From positions 1 to 30,604 of the forward strand of contig JAFYQC010000130.1 in assembly GCA_017547265.1 (NCBI GenBank): DNA of 30,604 bases, read 5' to 3'. Below are positions 15,594-21,876 of the stretch, in pieces. Both the position numbers and the translations under genes were made by a program. This DNA comes from Kiritimatiellia bacterium (GTDB lineage Bacteria > Verrucomicrobiota > Kiritimatiellia > RFP12 > UBA1067). Numbering within the stretch: the stretch's first letter is position 1; every line of letters begins with the position of its first letter. The notes beneath the pieces were generated by a model. That model did no database searches. It was not told the origin of the DNA and saw only the letters and a list, made by a program, of their open reading frames with translations.

Positions 15594-16543
15594 TGAACGC
15601 GAAGATCGTTTCGATAATTGCGATTTGCGCCGCCGTGATAGTTGCCGGCGTTTCCGGCGTTGTCATTTCCATGCAGCGGGCCGACGCTGCGCGAGCGGCG
15701 GCAGACAAGGCCGCGAGCGAGGAAACGATTGCGTCTAAGCGTGCGCGCGAGGCCGAACTTGAGCGCGCGACGGCCGCGCAGAACGCGAGAACGGCCGAGG
15801 CCAAGGCAGAGAGCGAGAAGACCGCCCTTGCTGCGGCCGAGGCCGAGAACGAAAAGCTGAAACTCGAGAACGAGAACCTCGCCGAAAAGCGTGCCCTCGC
15901 CGCCGACGAGCGCGCGACGGCAGAGGCCGAGGCGAAGAAGGCGGCGGACCTCAAGGCGGCGAAGGACGCGGAACTGAAGACCGCCAAGGAGAACGCCGAT
16001 GCCGAGCGAGCCAAGGCGCAGGTATCGGCTGACGAACTTGCGCGCGTAGAGGCTACCAAGGCGATACGCGAGGCCGAGACGCTGAAACTAAAGGTCTCGA
16101 TTGCAGAGCTTGCCGCGGAGAAGCAGCGCTACGAGGAGCTGAACGCAGAGCTTTTGGAGTACCAGAAGGAACTTGACGAGCGCGAACGCGCGCTTAGGCC
16201 GGAGAAGACGATAGCGGACCTCGCGTGGCTCCCCGACGAAGACACGGAGATCGACGAGAACGGCAGGGCTCGCCCGCGCAAGAAGGAGCCGAAACTCCCT
16301 GAGAACGACCCGACGCTTCCGAAGGAGACGCGTGCCCTCGCCAAGGCCAACCGCATAAGGGCGCAGGCGGACGGCCTTCTCGCTGAAGCCTCTCGCGCTC
16401 GCGTCGTAGCCCCGATTGAAAAGCTCTATGTAGCCGCCGTGAAGGAGGGCCGCACAGTGGACGCGGATTACTACCGCGCAGTCCTCAAGTCCATGTATCC
16501 CGATTGGGAATATAAAGCACCAGAACCAAGCACAAACCCATGA
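15593..16543 (+). CDS. Membrane-anchored Ala/Glu/Lys-rich coiled-coil protein
   Basis: 316 residues from ATG 15593 (a GTG one codon earlier is also in frame). A single N-terminal hydrophobic segment (residues about 5-26, IVSIIAICAAVIVAGVSGVV) is followed by about 170 residues of nearly uninterrupted Ala/Glu/Lys heptad-like helix, resembling TolA domain II in composition. A Pro/Arg-rich hinge (RARPRKKEPKLPEND) and a small C-terminal segment (PIEKLYVAAVKEGRTVDADYYRAVLKSMYPDWEY) follow. No known domain is recognised. The start overlaps the secretin stop (TGATG) and the stop overlaps ychF. I infer a periplasm-spanning accessory of the secretin, perhaps contacting its charged C-terminal tail; this is inference from position and composition. 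Confidence 0.78.
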   Translation: MNAKIVSIIAICAAVIVAGVSGVVISMQRADAARAAADKAASEETIASKRAREAELERATAAQNARTAEAKAESEKTALAAAEAENEKLKLENENLAEKRALAADERATAEAEAKKAADLKAAKDAELKTAKENADAERAKAQVSADELARVEATKAIREAETLKLKVSIAELAAEKQRYEELNAELLEYQKELDERERALRPEKTIADLAWLPDEDTEIDENGRARPRKKEPKLPENDPTLPKETRALAKANRIRAQADGLLAEASRARVVAPIEKLYVAAVKEGRTVDADYYRAVLKSMYPDWEYKAPEPSTNP

Positions 16544-17658
16544 GTCTCTCTGTAGGAATCGTCGGACTGCCCAACGTCGGCAAGTCAACCTTGTTCAACG
16601 CCCTCACCAAGAAGCAGCAGGCCGCAGCCGAGAACTATCCGTTCTGCACGATCGAGCCGAACTCCGCGATCGTCGAAGTCGCTGACGCGCGACTCGAGGC
16701 GCTTGCGAAGATCGTGAGCCCCCAGCAGATAATCCGCGCCACGGTCGAGTTCACCGACATCGCCGGTCTCGTCAAGGGCGCGTCGAAAGGCGAAGGACTC
16801 GGAAACAAGTTCCTCGCGAACATCCGCGAGTGCGATGCGATACTGCATGTCGTGCGCTGCTTCGAGAACGACGACATCATCCATGTCCAGGAAGGCGGCA
16901 ACAAGTCGGCGCCAATCGATCCCGTGGGCGACGCGGAAGTCATCGAGACTGAGCTTGTCCTTGCCGACATGGAGCAGTTGCAGAAGCGCTACGACCGCAT
17001 CAAGAAGGAGGCGCAGGCGAAGCCCGCGATGCGCCCGGAAGCCGAGGCGTGCGCCGCGCTTTTGAAGCACCTCGAGGAAGGCAAGTCCGTCCGCTCGTTC
17101 CCGAGGAAGGAAGGCGACGCGATTCTCGACGTCCTGAAGGAGCTCCACTTCCTCACCGACAAGAAGGTCATCTACTGCGCAAACGTCGCCGATGACAATG
17201 TGACAGGCGAGGGCAACGCGCATGTGGACGCGCTCAAGGCATACGCCGCGAAAGAGGGCGCCGAGTGCGTCGTCGTGTGCGCGCAGATGGAAGCAGACCT
17301 TGCGGGGCTTTCTGACGCCGAGGCGAAGGAGTTCCTCGAAAGCTACGGGCTTACCGAGTCTTCGCTCGATAGGACGATCAAACTCGCATACCACACGCTT
17401 GGTCTTGCAAGTTTCCTTACTGCGGGCCCTAAGGAAGTCCGCGCGTGGACTTTCCGCCGCGGTTGGAAGGCGCCGAAGTGCGCCGGCGTCATTCACACCG
17501 ATTTCGAAAAGGGCTTCATCAGGGCCCAGGTCGTTTCGTTTGACGACTACATCAAGTACGGCGGCGAGAAGGGCGCGCGCGAAGCGGGTGCGCTTCGTCC
17601 CGAGGGCAAGGAGTACGAGATGCAAGATGGGGATGTTGTGGAGTTTATGTTTAATTAG
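16540..17658 (+). CDS. ychF: Ribosome-associated ATPase/GTPase YchF (OLA1/Obg family)
   Basis: 372 residues, slightly above the usual 363. YchF binds ribosomes and hydrolyses ATP in preference to GTP; it modulates stress responses and translation. Seen: G1 GLPNVGKST at residues 9-17, the family signature NYPFCTIEPNSAIVEVADARL, G3 DIAGLVKGASKGEGLGNKFLANIRE, and YCANVADDNV in place of a canonical NKxD, as expected for YchF. The C-terminal TGS domain includes GPKEVRAWTFRRGWKAPKCAGVIHTDFEKGFIRAQV and ends with MQDGDVVEFMFN, the family's usual C terminus. The ATG overlaps the coiled-coil gene stop by 4 nt without a good ribosome site. The stop is followed directly by a heptamer repeat array. Confidence 0.96.
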   Translation: MSLSVGIVGLPNVGKSTLFNALTKKQQAAAENYPFCTIEPNSAIVEVADARLEALAKIVSPQQIIRATVEFTDIAGLVKGASKGEGLGNKFLANIRECDAILHVVRCFENDDIIHVQEGGNKSAPIDPVGDAEVIETELVLADMEQLQKRYDRIKKEAQAKPAMRPEAEACAALLKHLEEGKSVRSFPRKEGDAILDVLKELHFLTDKKVIYCANVADDNVTGEGNAHVDALKAYAAKEGAECVVVCAQMEADLAGLSDAEAKEFLESYGLTESSLDRTIKLAYHTLGLASFLTAGPKEVRAWTFRRGWKAPKCAGVIHTDFEKGFIRAQVVSFDDYIKYGGEKGAREAGALRPEGKEYEMQDGDVVEFMFN

Positions 17659-17753
17659 GAGTTGGAGTTCAGAGTTGGAGTTGGAGGTAGGGATTAGTAG
17701 TCAGGAGTCAGGGGTCAGTAGTCAGGGGTCAGGAGTAAGGAGTTAGGAGTTGG
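17659..17753 (+). repeat. Degenerate heptanucleotide tandem array (consensus TCAGGAG) before thrC
   Basis: The gap between ychF and thrC is almost wholly repeat. From 17694 to 17749 eight 7-bp units run in perfect register (TTAGTAG, TCAGGAG, TCAGGGG, TCAGTAG, TCAGGGG, TCAGGAG, TAAGGAG, TTAGGAG). The left part (17659-17693) is a more decayed array of GAGTTGG-like units. The last unit supplies the Shine-Dalgarno of thrC. The strand is strongly purine- and G-rich. It resembles in kind the short tandem heptamers described in cyanobacteria, without shared sequence being claimed. Confidence 0.85.
17745..17749 (+). promoter_or_regulatory. Shine-Dalgarno of thrC formed by the last repeat unit
   Basis: AGGAG, 7 nt before the thrC ATG at 17757. 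It lies inside the final heptamer of the tandem array, so each similar unit upstream is a potential alternative site. Confidence 0.7.
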
Positions 17754-17756
17754 AAA

Positions 17757-19193
17757 ATGAAATATGTTTCTACGAGAAAGGGAATCGAGGCGACTGCGCC
17801 TGAAACGGTTTTTCAGGGCCTTGCGCCCGACGGCGGCCTTTATGTGCCGGTGGTAGGGGCGTCTCTCCGAGACGCCCGCGGACGCCTCGGAGAGGCGTCC
17901 CTACCCGCCGCCGAGGATTTTGTCCTGTCTCGCCTTTTCGGAGATTTCCCTGAGGAAGTCCGCAAGTCTGCAATCGACCGTCTATCCTCCCGCTTCCCTG
18001 CCGAGGACCCTATTCCGCTCATCGAGAGGGATGGGCTTCACATGCTCGAGCTTTTCCACGGCAAGACTGGCGCTTTCAAGGACGTCGCGCTTTCGATGCT
18101 CCCTGTCTTCATGCGCCACGCCGCTGGCGGTCGTCGCGTCCTCGTCCTCACGGCGACGAGCGGCGACACTGGTTCAGCCGCGATGCAGGGCTTTGCCGGC
18201 GTTGACGGCACCGAAATCATCGTCTTCTATCCCGCGACGGGGACTTCGCGCATCCAGCGTCTCCAGATGACGACGCCTGGCGAGCCAAACGTCCACGCCG
18301 TCGGCATCCGCGGCAATTTCGACGACGCGCAGGCGGCGGTGAAGCGTATCTTCGCAGACGAGACGATTCGCGCCGAGGCCGCGAAACACGGCATCACTCT
18401 CTCGAGCGCAAATTCGATCAACACCGGCCGTCTCGTCCCGCAGATTGCCTACTATGTTCTCGCCGGGGCAAAGTTGCTGCACCAGGCACCAGGCACCAGC
18501 GAAGCGCAGGTACCATTTGATGTCGTTGTCCCCTCTGGCAACTTCGGTAATATTCTCGCGGCGTATTACGCGAAGCTTCTTGGAAGCCCCATCCGCAAGT
18601 TCATTGTCGCGTCCAACGTGAACGACGTCCTCGCGCGCTTTGTGAAGACTGGCGTCTACGACCCGGGCCCGGATTTCACCGTCACTAATTCGCCCTCTAT
18701 GGACATCAGGAAGTCTTCGAACGTCGAGCGTCTTCTCTGGATGATTTCAGGAGGCCTTGACGGCGATATCGAACGTGCCTGCGCCGAGACGGCGCGCATG
18801 ATGAAAGATCTTGCCGAGAAGGGGCGGTACGAACTCTCGGCGGACGCTAAGGAGCGCCTTTTCGCAGATTTCGAGGGCAGTGTCGCGACACCCGAGGAGA
18901 CCGAGGCGGAAATGCGCCGCATGCGCGAGGTCGCTGGTTATCTCGTCGACCCTCATACCGCCGTCGCGACTTGCGTCGCCAAGAAGCTCGGGCTCCCCCG
19001 TGGCGGCGTTCCCTGCGTCGTTGCGGCGACGGCTACGCCATACAAGTTCCCGGAAACGTGCCTCAGGGCCTATGGCGAGGACGTGCTCGTCGCCCCGCCG
19101 CCGTCCGTCGCCGAACTCGAGAAGCTGCCTGTCGCGCAGACGCGCGTCTGCGACGTTGACGCGATCGACGGCGAAGTGACTCGACTGTTCTGA
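17757..19193 (+). CDS. thrC: Threonine synthase with two in-frame repeat insertions
   Basis: 478 residues. A PLP enzyme converting O-phosphohomoserine to threonine. Seen: N-terminal YVSTRKGIEATAPETVFQGLAPDGGLYVP (typical start), the PLP lysine in FHGKTGAFKDVAL (Lys108), LTATSGDTGSAAM, the phosphate-binding VPSGNFGNILAAYYAKLLG, SPSMDIRKSSNVERLLW, and the C-terminal DPHTAVATCVAKK. Two segments look foreign to the fold: about 17 residues (GASLRDARGRLGEASLP) encoded by a palindromic element at 17853-17904, and the repeat-encoded stretch around HQAPGTSEAQ at 18479-18499. Both keep frame and fall in likely surface loops. No hom or thrB gene is nearby. The enzyme should still be functional since all active-site motifs are intact. 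Confidence 0.94.
   Translation: MKYVSTRKGIEATAPETVFQGLAPDGGLYVPVVGASLRDARGRLGEASLPAAEDFVLSRLFGDFPEEVRKSAIDRLSSRFPAEDPIPLIERDGLHMLELFHGKTGAFKDVALSMLPVFMRHAAGGRRVLVLTATSGDTGSAAMQGFAGVDGTEIIVFYPATGTSRIQRLQMTTPGEPNVHAVGIRGNFDDAQAAVKRIFADETIRAEAAKHGITLSSANSINTGRLVPQIAYYVLAGAKLLHQAPGTSEAQVPFDVVVPSGNFGNILAAYYAKLLGSPIRKFIVASNVNDVLARFVKTGVYDPGPDFTVTNSPSMDIRKSSNVERLLWMISGGLDGDIERACAETARMMKDLAEKGRYELSADAKERLFADFEGSVATPEETEAEMRRMREVAGYLVDPHTAVATCVAKKLGLPRGGVPCVVAATATPYKFPETCLRAYGEDVLVAPPPSVAELEKLPVAQTRVCDVDAIDGEVTRLF
17853..17904 (+). repeat. Palindromic double-hairpin element inserted in thrC coding sequence
   Basis: 52 bp: two 25-bp arms around a 2-bp centre, bounded by GTAGGG and CCCTAC. Each arm folds by itself into a perfect 9-bp stem with a 3-nt loop (stems 17857-17865/17869-17877 and 17880-17888/17892-17900). 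The arms differ from each other at four positions, but the differences are paired within each hairpin, so both stems remain perfect. It resembles REP/BIME-like or Rickettsia-palindromic-element-like sequences in behaviour (in-frame insertion), not in identity. Confidence 0.85.
18479..18499 (+). repeat. Perfect 3 x 7-bp tandem repeat (GCACCAG) within thrC
   Basis: Three identical GCACCAG units in tandem, 21 bp in total, so the reading frame is kept. It encodes part of the HQAPGT stretch between KLL and VPFDVVVPSGNFG, a spot where threonine synthases normally have a short loop. Confidence 0.85.
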
Positions 19194-19214
19194 CCAAGTG
19201 GATTGAGGAGTGAT

Positions 19215-19712
19215 ATGGACGGATTTTCGATAAGGCAGGCGAGGCTCGGCGACGCGGAGGGCGTCTATGCCCTTATCGGTGCAAACGTCGACCGTCTTGT
19301 GCCGAGGTCGCTCGGGAATATCGTCGAGTCGATAGACAGGTTCGTCGTCGCGGAGGTTGACGGCAAGATGGCCGGTTGCGCGTCGTACCAGATACACCCC
19401 GAGATTGGCGCTCCCGAGGCGGCAACGGTCGAGATCGTCTCGGTCGCGGTGAAACAGGACTTCAGGCGCCGCGGCATAGGCCGCGCACTCGTCGAGGCGG
19501 TTGCAGAACGCGCCGCGGCGTTTTCGCCGCGCGAGCTCGTGACGCTTACGTTCACTCCCGAGTTCTTCGCCTCGCTTGGCTTCGTCGAAGTGCCGAAGAC
19601 GAAGATCATGCACAAGCTCTACACGGGGTGCATAAACTGCACCAAGCACGCCGACCCGTTCACCTGCCCCGAGAAAGCGATGATTCGCCGCGTGCGGGAG
19701 CGGAATTTATGA
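19215..19712 (+). CDS. argA: Short-form N-acetylglutamate synthase-like GNAT acetyltransferase
   Basis: 165 residues from ATG 19215, with GAGGAG upstream (an in-frame TTG at 19203 overlaps that site). A GNAT domain is visible: FSIRQARLGDAEGVYALI at the start, TVEIVSVAVKQDFRRRGIGRALVEAV (acetyl-CoA pyrophosphate-binding R/Q-x-x-G-x-G/A pattern), and FTPEFFASLGFVEVPK. The C-terminal tail CINCTKHADPFTCPEKAM (Cys139, Cys142, Cys151) matches the Cys-bearing tail I associate with stand-alone ArgA-type N-acetylglutamate synthases, which lack the amino-acid-kinase domain. It would make N-acetylglutamate for arginine synthesis. Substrate is inferred from this tail; a different small-molecule acetyltransferase is possible. 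argH lies upstream in the same window but not in the same operon. Confidence 0.75.
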   Translation: MDGFSIRQARLGDAEGVYALIGANVDRLVPRSLGNIVESIDRFVVAEVDGKMAGCASYQIHPEIGAPEAATVEIVSVAVKQDFRRRGIGRALVEAVAERAAAFSPRELVTLTFTPEFFASLGFVEVPKTKIMHKLYTGCINCTKHADPFTCPEKAMIRRVRERNL

Positions 19713-19718
19713 TATAAT
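19710..19718 (+). promoter_or_regulatory. Extended -10 promoter for greA
   Basis: TGaTATAAT, where TGA is the stop codon of the argA-type gene. A start near 19725 gives a leader of about 23 nt containing the ribosome site AAAGGAGAG (19735-19743) ahead of ATG 19748. No -35 match was seen. Confidence 0.65.
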
Positions 19719-19747
19719 ATGCGCCTATTTTTCGAAAGGAGAGGCAA

Positions 19748-21826
19748 ATGGCCGATACGGAAGCGTTGGTGAACCAGTTGAACGAGTGCGCGGAGAAGCA
19801 GGACTTCGAAGGGGCTTTTCGGCTCGTGCGCGAAAACAGGGCAGAACTTGACAAGAAGATCCGTGCGACGGGCATTAGGGATGCATTGAAGAAGACGACA
19901 AGAGATCGTCTTCTTCTTTCTTTTTTGGACGGCGTCGGCTTTGGCGAGAGTCCGCTTGACGAGTCGCTCGTGAAGCTCGAGAAGCTCGTCGGCTTCCAGC
20001 CGGGCGCCCTCGTCCTCAGCAAGGCGTGGGGCATCGGCAAGGTGAAGCGTCTCGACTACTTCTACAAGCGCATCACCGTCGACTTCAAGACGAAGAAGGG
20101 CCACCAGTTCACCTACGCCGCGGCGTGCGACATGCTCGAGTGCGCGCCGGAAGGCCATATCCTCGTTCTTCGCGAGGCCGACCCCGCGGCGTTCGAGACG
20201 ATGCTCAAGGAGCGTCCCGGCGACTTCGTGAAGGAAGTCCTCAAGAGCTACGGCGACATGACGATCGTCCGCCTCGAGGACGTCTGCGTGCAGAACGGAT
20301 TCGTCAAGTCCGTCAACTGGAATAAGTTCTGGGAAGAGGCGAGAAAGGCGCTCCATCAGGACAAGCTCGTCGAGATTCCCGCGAAGCGCACCGATCCAAT
20401 CCGCCTCAAGGCGTCCGTAGAGGACTATGGCGACGGCTGGCTCACCGCGTTCTCGCACGAGACCGACCCTAAGCTCATTCTCGCGGCAGTCCGCGAATAC
20501 ATCTCGCAAGACAGCTTCAAGACTGCCACCGACGACGCGAAATCCAAGCTCGCCGACCGTCTCGAGTTCGCGGTGACCGCCGCGCGCAACGTCGACGATG
20601 CACTTTATGCGCGTCTCGCCTCGCTTGTCCTCGAGCTTGGCTTTACGCGCCCCACCGCGGCAGACATGCGCGCATACCTCTGGGAGCGCAAGCGCTACAT
20701 CACCGCAGCGGCCTCCCTGCCGGCCCGCGAGGTCGGCGCGATGATCTCTTTCCTCGCGGACTCCGACGAGGCGAAGGCCAAGCTCTACGCCGCGATTCCC
20801 GAGCTCTGCTTCACGGCCGTCGCCGAGATCGTTTCGCGCTTCGGCACCGAGATGGCGTGCCGCGCCGCGCTCGGCGGCTTCATGAAGGACACGCAGGCGC
20901 CCGCGACGCTCGTCACGCTCATTGTCGGCAAGATCGAGCAGTTCGGCAAGTTCGAGTACGCAGATGTTCCGATCGACGGCAAGAACATCAAGGTGCTCAA
21001 GTCCTACGAGCTGTGGCCCGAGCTCCCGCCGGTCGTGACGATTCTCACCCACGCGATTGCGCTCGGCGAGGGCAGGCGCGGCGGCGAGACGCTCAAGATG
21101 CAGAACATCGTCCGCCGTCTCTTCGGCGACAGGGCGTGGCTCGAGAAGATGTTCAAGCTCCTGAAGCCCGCCGACCAGGTGCTTTTCTTCGAGCGCTTCC
21201 AGGCGTCCATCGCGTGGGATCCGTCGACCCATCACACTATCGTCGTGAGGATGACGCACATCGTTCCCGCGCTCGAGAGCCACCTCGTCAAGACCGAGAA
21301 GAAGAAAGAGTACGCGCGTGTCACGTCGCTCCGCAGCTACGGCCTTAGGAAGCAGGAATACTTGAAGCTCATCAACGAGGATATGCCCGCGAACGTCAAG
21401 CGCATCGAGTTCGCGAAGAGCTACGGTGACCTCTCGGAAAACGCGGAGTACCAGTACGCAAAGGACGAGCAGCGCGTGCTGATGCAAAAGCAGACCGTCA
21501 TGCAGGCCGAGCTCGAGGCAGTCAAGCCCGGCGATTTCTCCGATGCCACGACCGACGAAGTGATGCCCGGCGTCACCGTCGTGATCGAGGGCCCGGAAGG
21601 GCGCAAGTCCTACACGGTCCTCGGAGAGTGGGACAACGACATCGAGAAGTGCATCCTCGCCTCCAAGACGCGTCTCGCGCAGAACATGCTCGGCAAGAAG
21701 GTCGGCGACCAGTTCGAGCTTCCCGGCGCCGAGGGCGAGGTGAAGTTCGCCACGGTCGTAGAAATACAGCCGCTGTCGGATGAAATTCGCGAGTGGATGA
21801 AGCTTCCACCCGGCGTCCAAATATGA
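19748..21826 (+). CDS. greA: Long-form transcript cleavage factor GreA with large N-terminal extension
   Basis: 692 residues, against about 158 for E. coli GreA. The C-terminal 150 residues are GreA/GreB-like: the coiled coil with the acidic tip GDLSENAEY (residues 560-568), the part that enters the RNA polymerase secondary channel to stimulate transcript cleavage, then the FKBP-like domain (TVLGEWDNDIEK, LGKKVGDQFELPGAEGEVKFATVVEI). The N-terminal 540 residues are mostly helical and repeat-like, with a small beta region near residues 80-115 (GALVLSKAWGIGKVKRLDYFYKRITVDFKTKKGHQF) that suggests a CarD/Tudor-like fold. Chlamydial GreA is likewise about 700 residues, so this architecture supports a PVC-superphylum origin. 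A strong ribosome site and own promoter precede it. Confidence 0.9.
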   Translation: MADTEALVNQLNECAEKQDFEGAFRLVRENRAELDKKIRATGIRDALKKTTRDRLLLSFLDGVGFGESPLDESLVKLEKLVGFQPGALVLSKAWGIGKVKRLDYFYKRITVDFKTKKGHQFTYAAACDMLECAPEGHILVLREADPAAFETMLKERPGDFVKEVLKSYGDMTIVRLEDVCVQNGFVKSVNWNKFWEEARKALHQDKLVEIPAKRTDPIRLKASVEDYGDGWLTAFSHETDPKLILAAVREYISQDSFKTATDDAKSKLADRLEFAVTAARNVDDALYARLASLVLELGFTRPTAADMRAYLWERKRYITAAASLPAREVGAMISFLADSDEAKAKLYAAIPELCFTAVAEIVSRFGTEMACRAALGGFMKDTQAPATLVTLIVGKIEQFGKFEYADVPIDGKNIKVLKSYELWPELPPVVTILTHAIALGEGRRGGETLKMQNIVRRLFGDRAWLEKMFKLLKPADQVLFFERFQASIAWDPSTHHTIVVRMTHIVPALESHLVKTEKKKEYARVTSLRSYGLRKQEYLKLINEDMPANVKRIEFAKSYGDLSENAEYQYAKDEQRVLMQKQTVMQAELEAVKPGDFSDATTDEVMPGVTVVIEGPEGRKSYTVLGEWDNDIEKCILASKTRLAQNMLGKKVGDQFELPGAEGEVKFATVVEIQPLSDEIREWMKLPPGVQI

Positions 21827-21832
21827 TAGAAT
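21824..21832 (+). promoter_or_regulatory. Extended -10 promoter for the dksA-like gene
   Basis: TGaTAGAAT; TGA is the stop codon of greA. The predicted start near 21839 leaves a leader of about 38 nt with the strong ribosome site AGAGGAGG (21863-21870) before ATG 21877. Confidence 0.55.
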
Positions 21833-21876
21833 AGAGACGTTGTCAAACAGAAGGTTTTATAGAGAGGAGGCCAATC

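Noticed and set aside
17659..17753. CRISPR array in the ychF-thrC gap
   Set aside because: Units are 7 bp and contiguous with no spacers; no cas genes nearby.
19619..21820. A 733-codon open frame opposite greA
   Set aside because: A Leu/Glu/Arg-rich shadow of the GC-skewed codon positions of greA; no start signal, no motifs.
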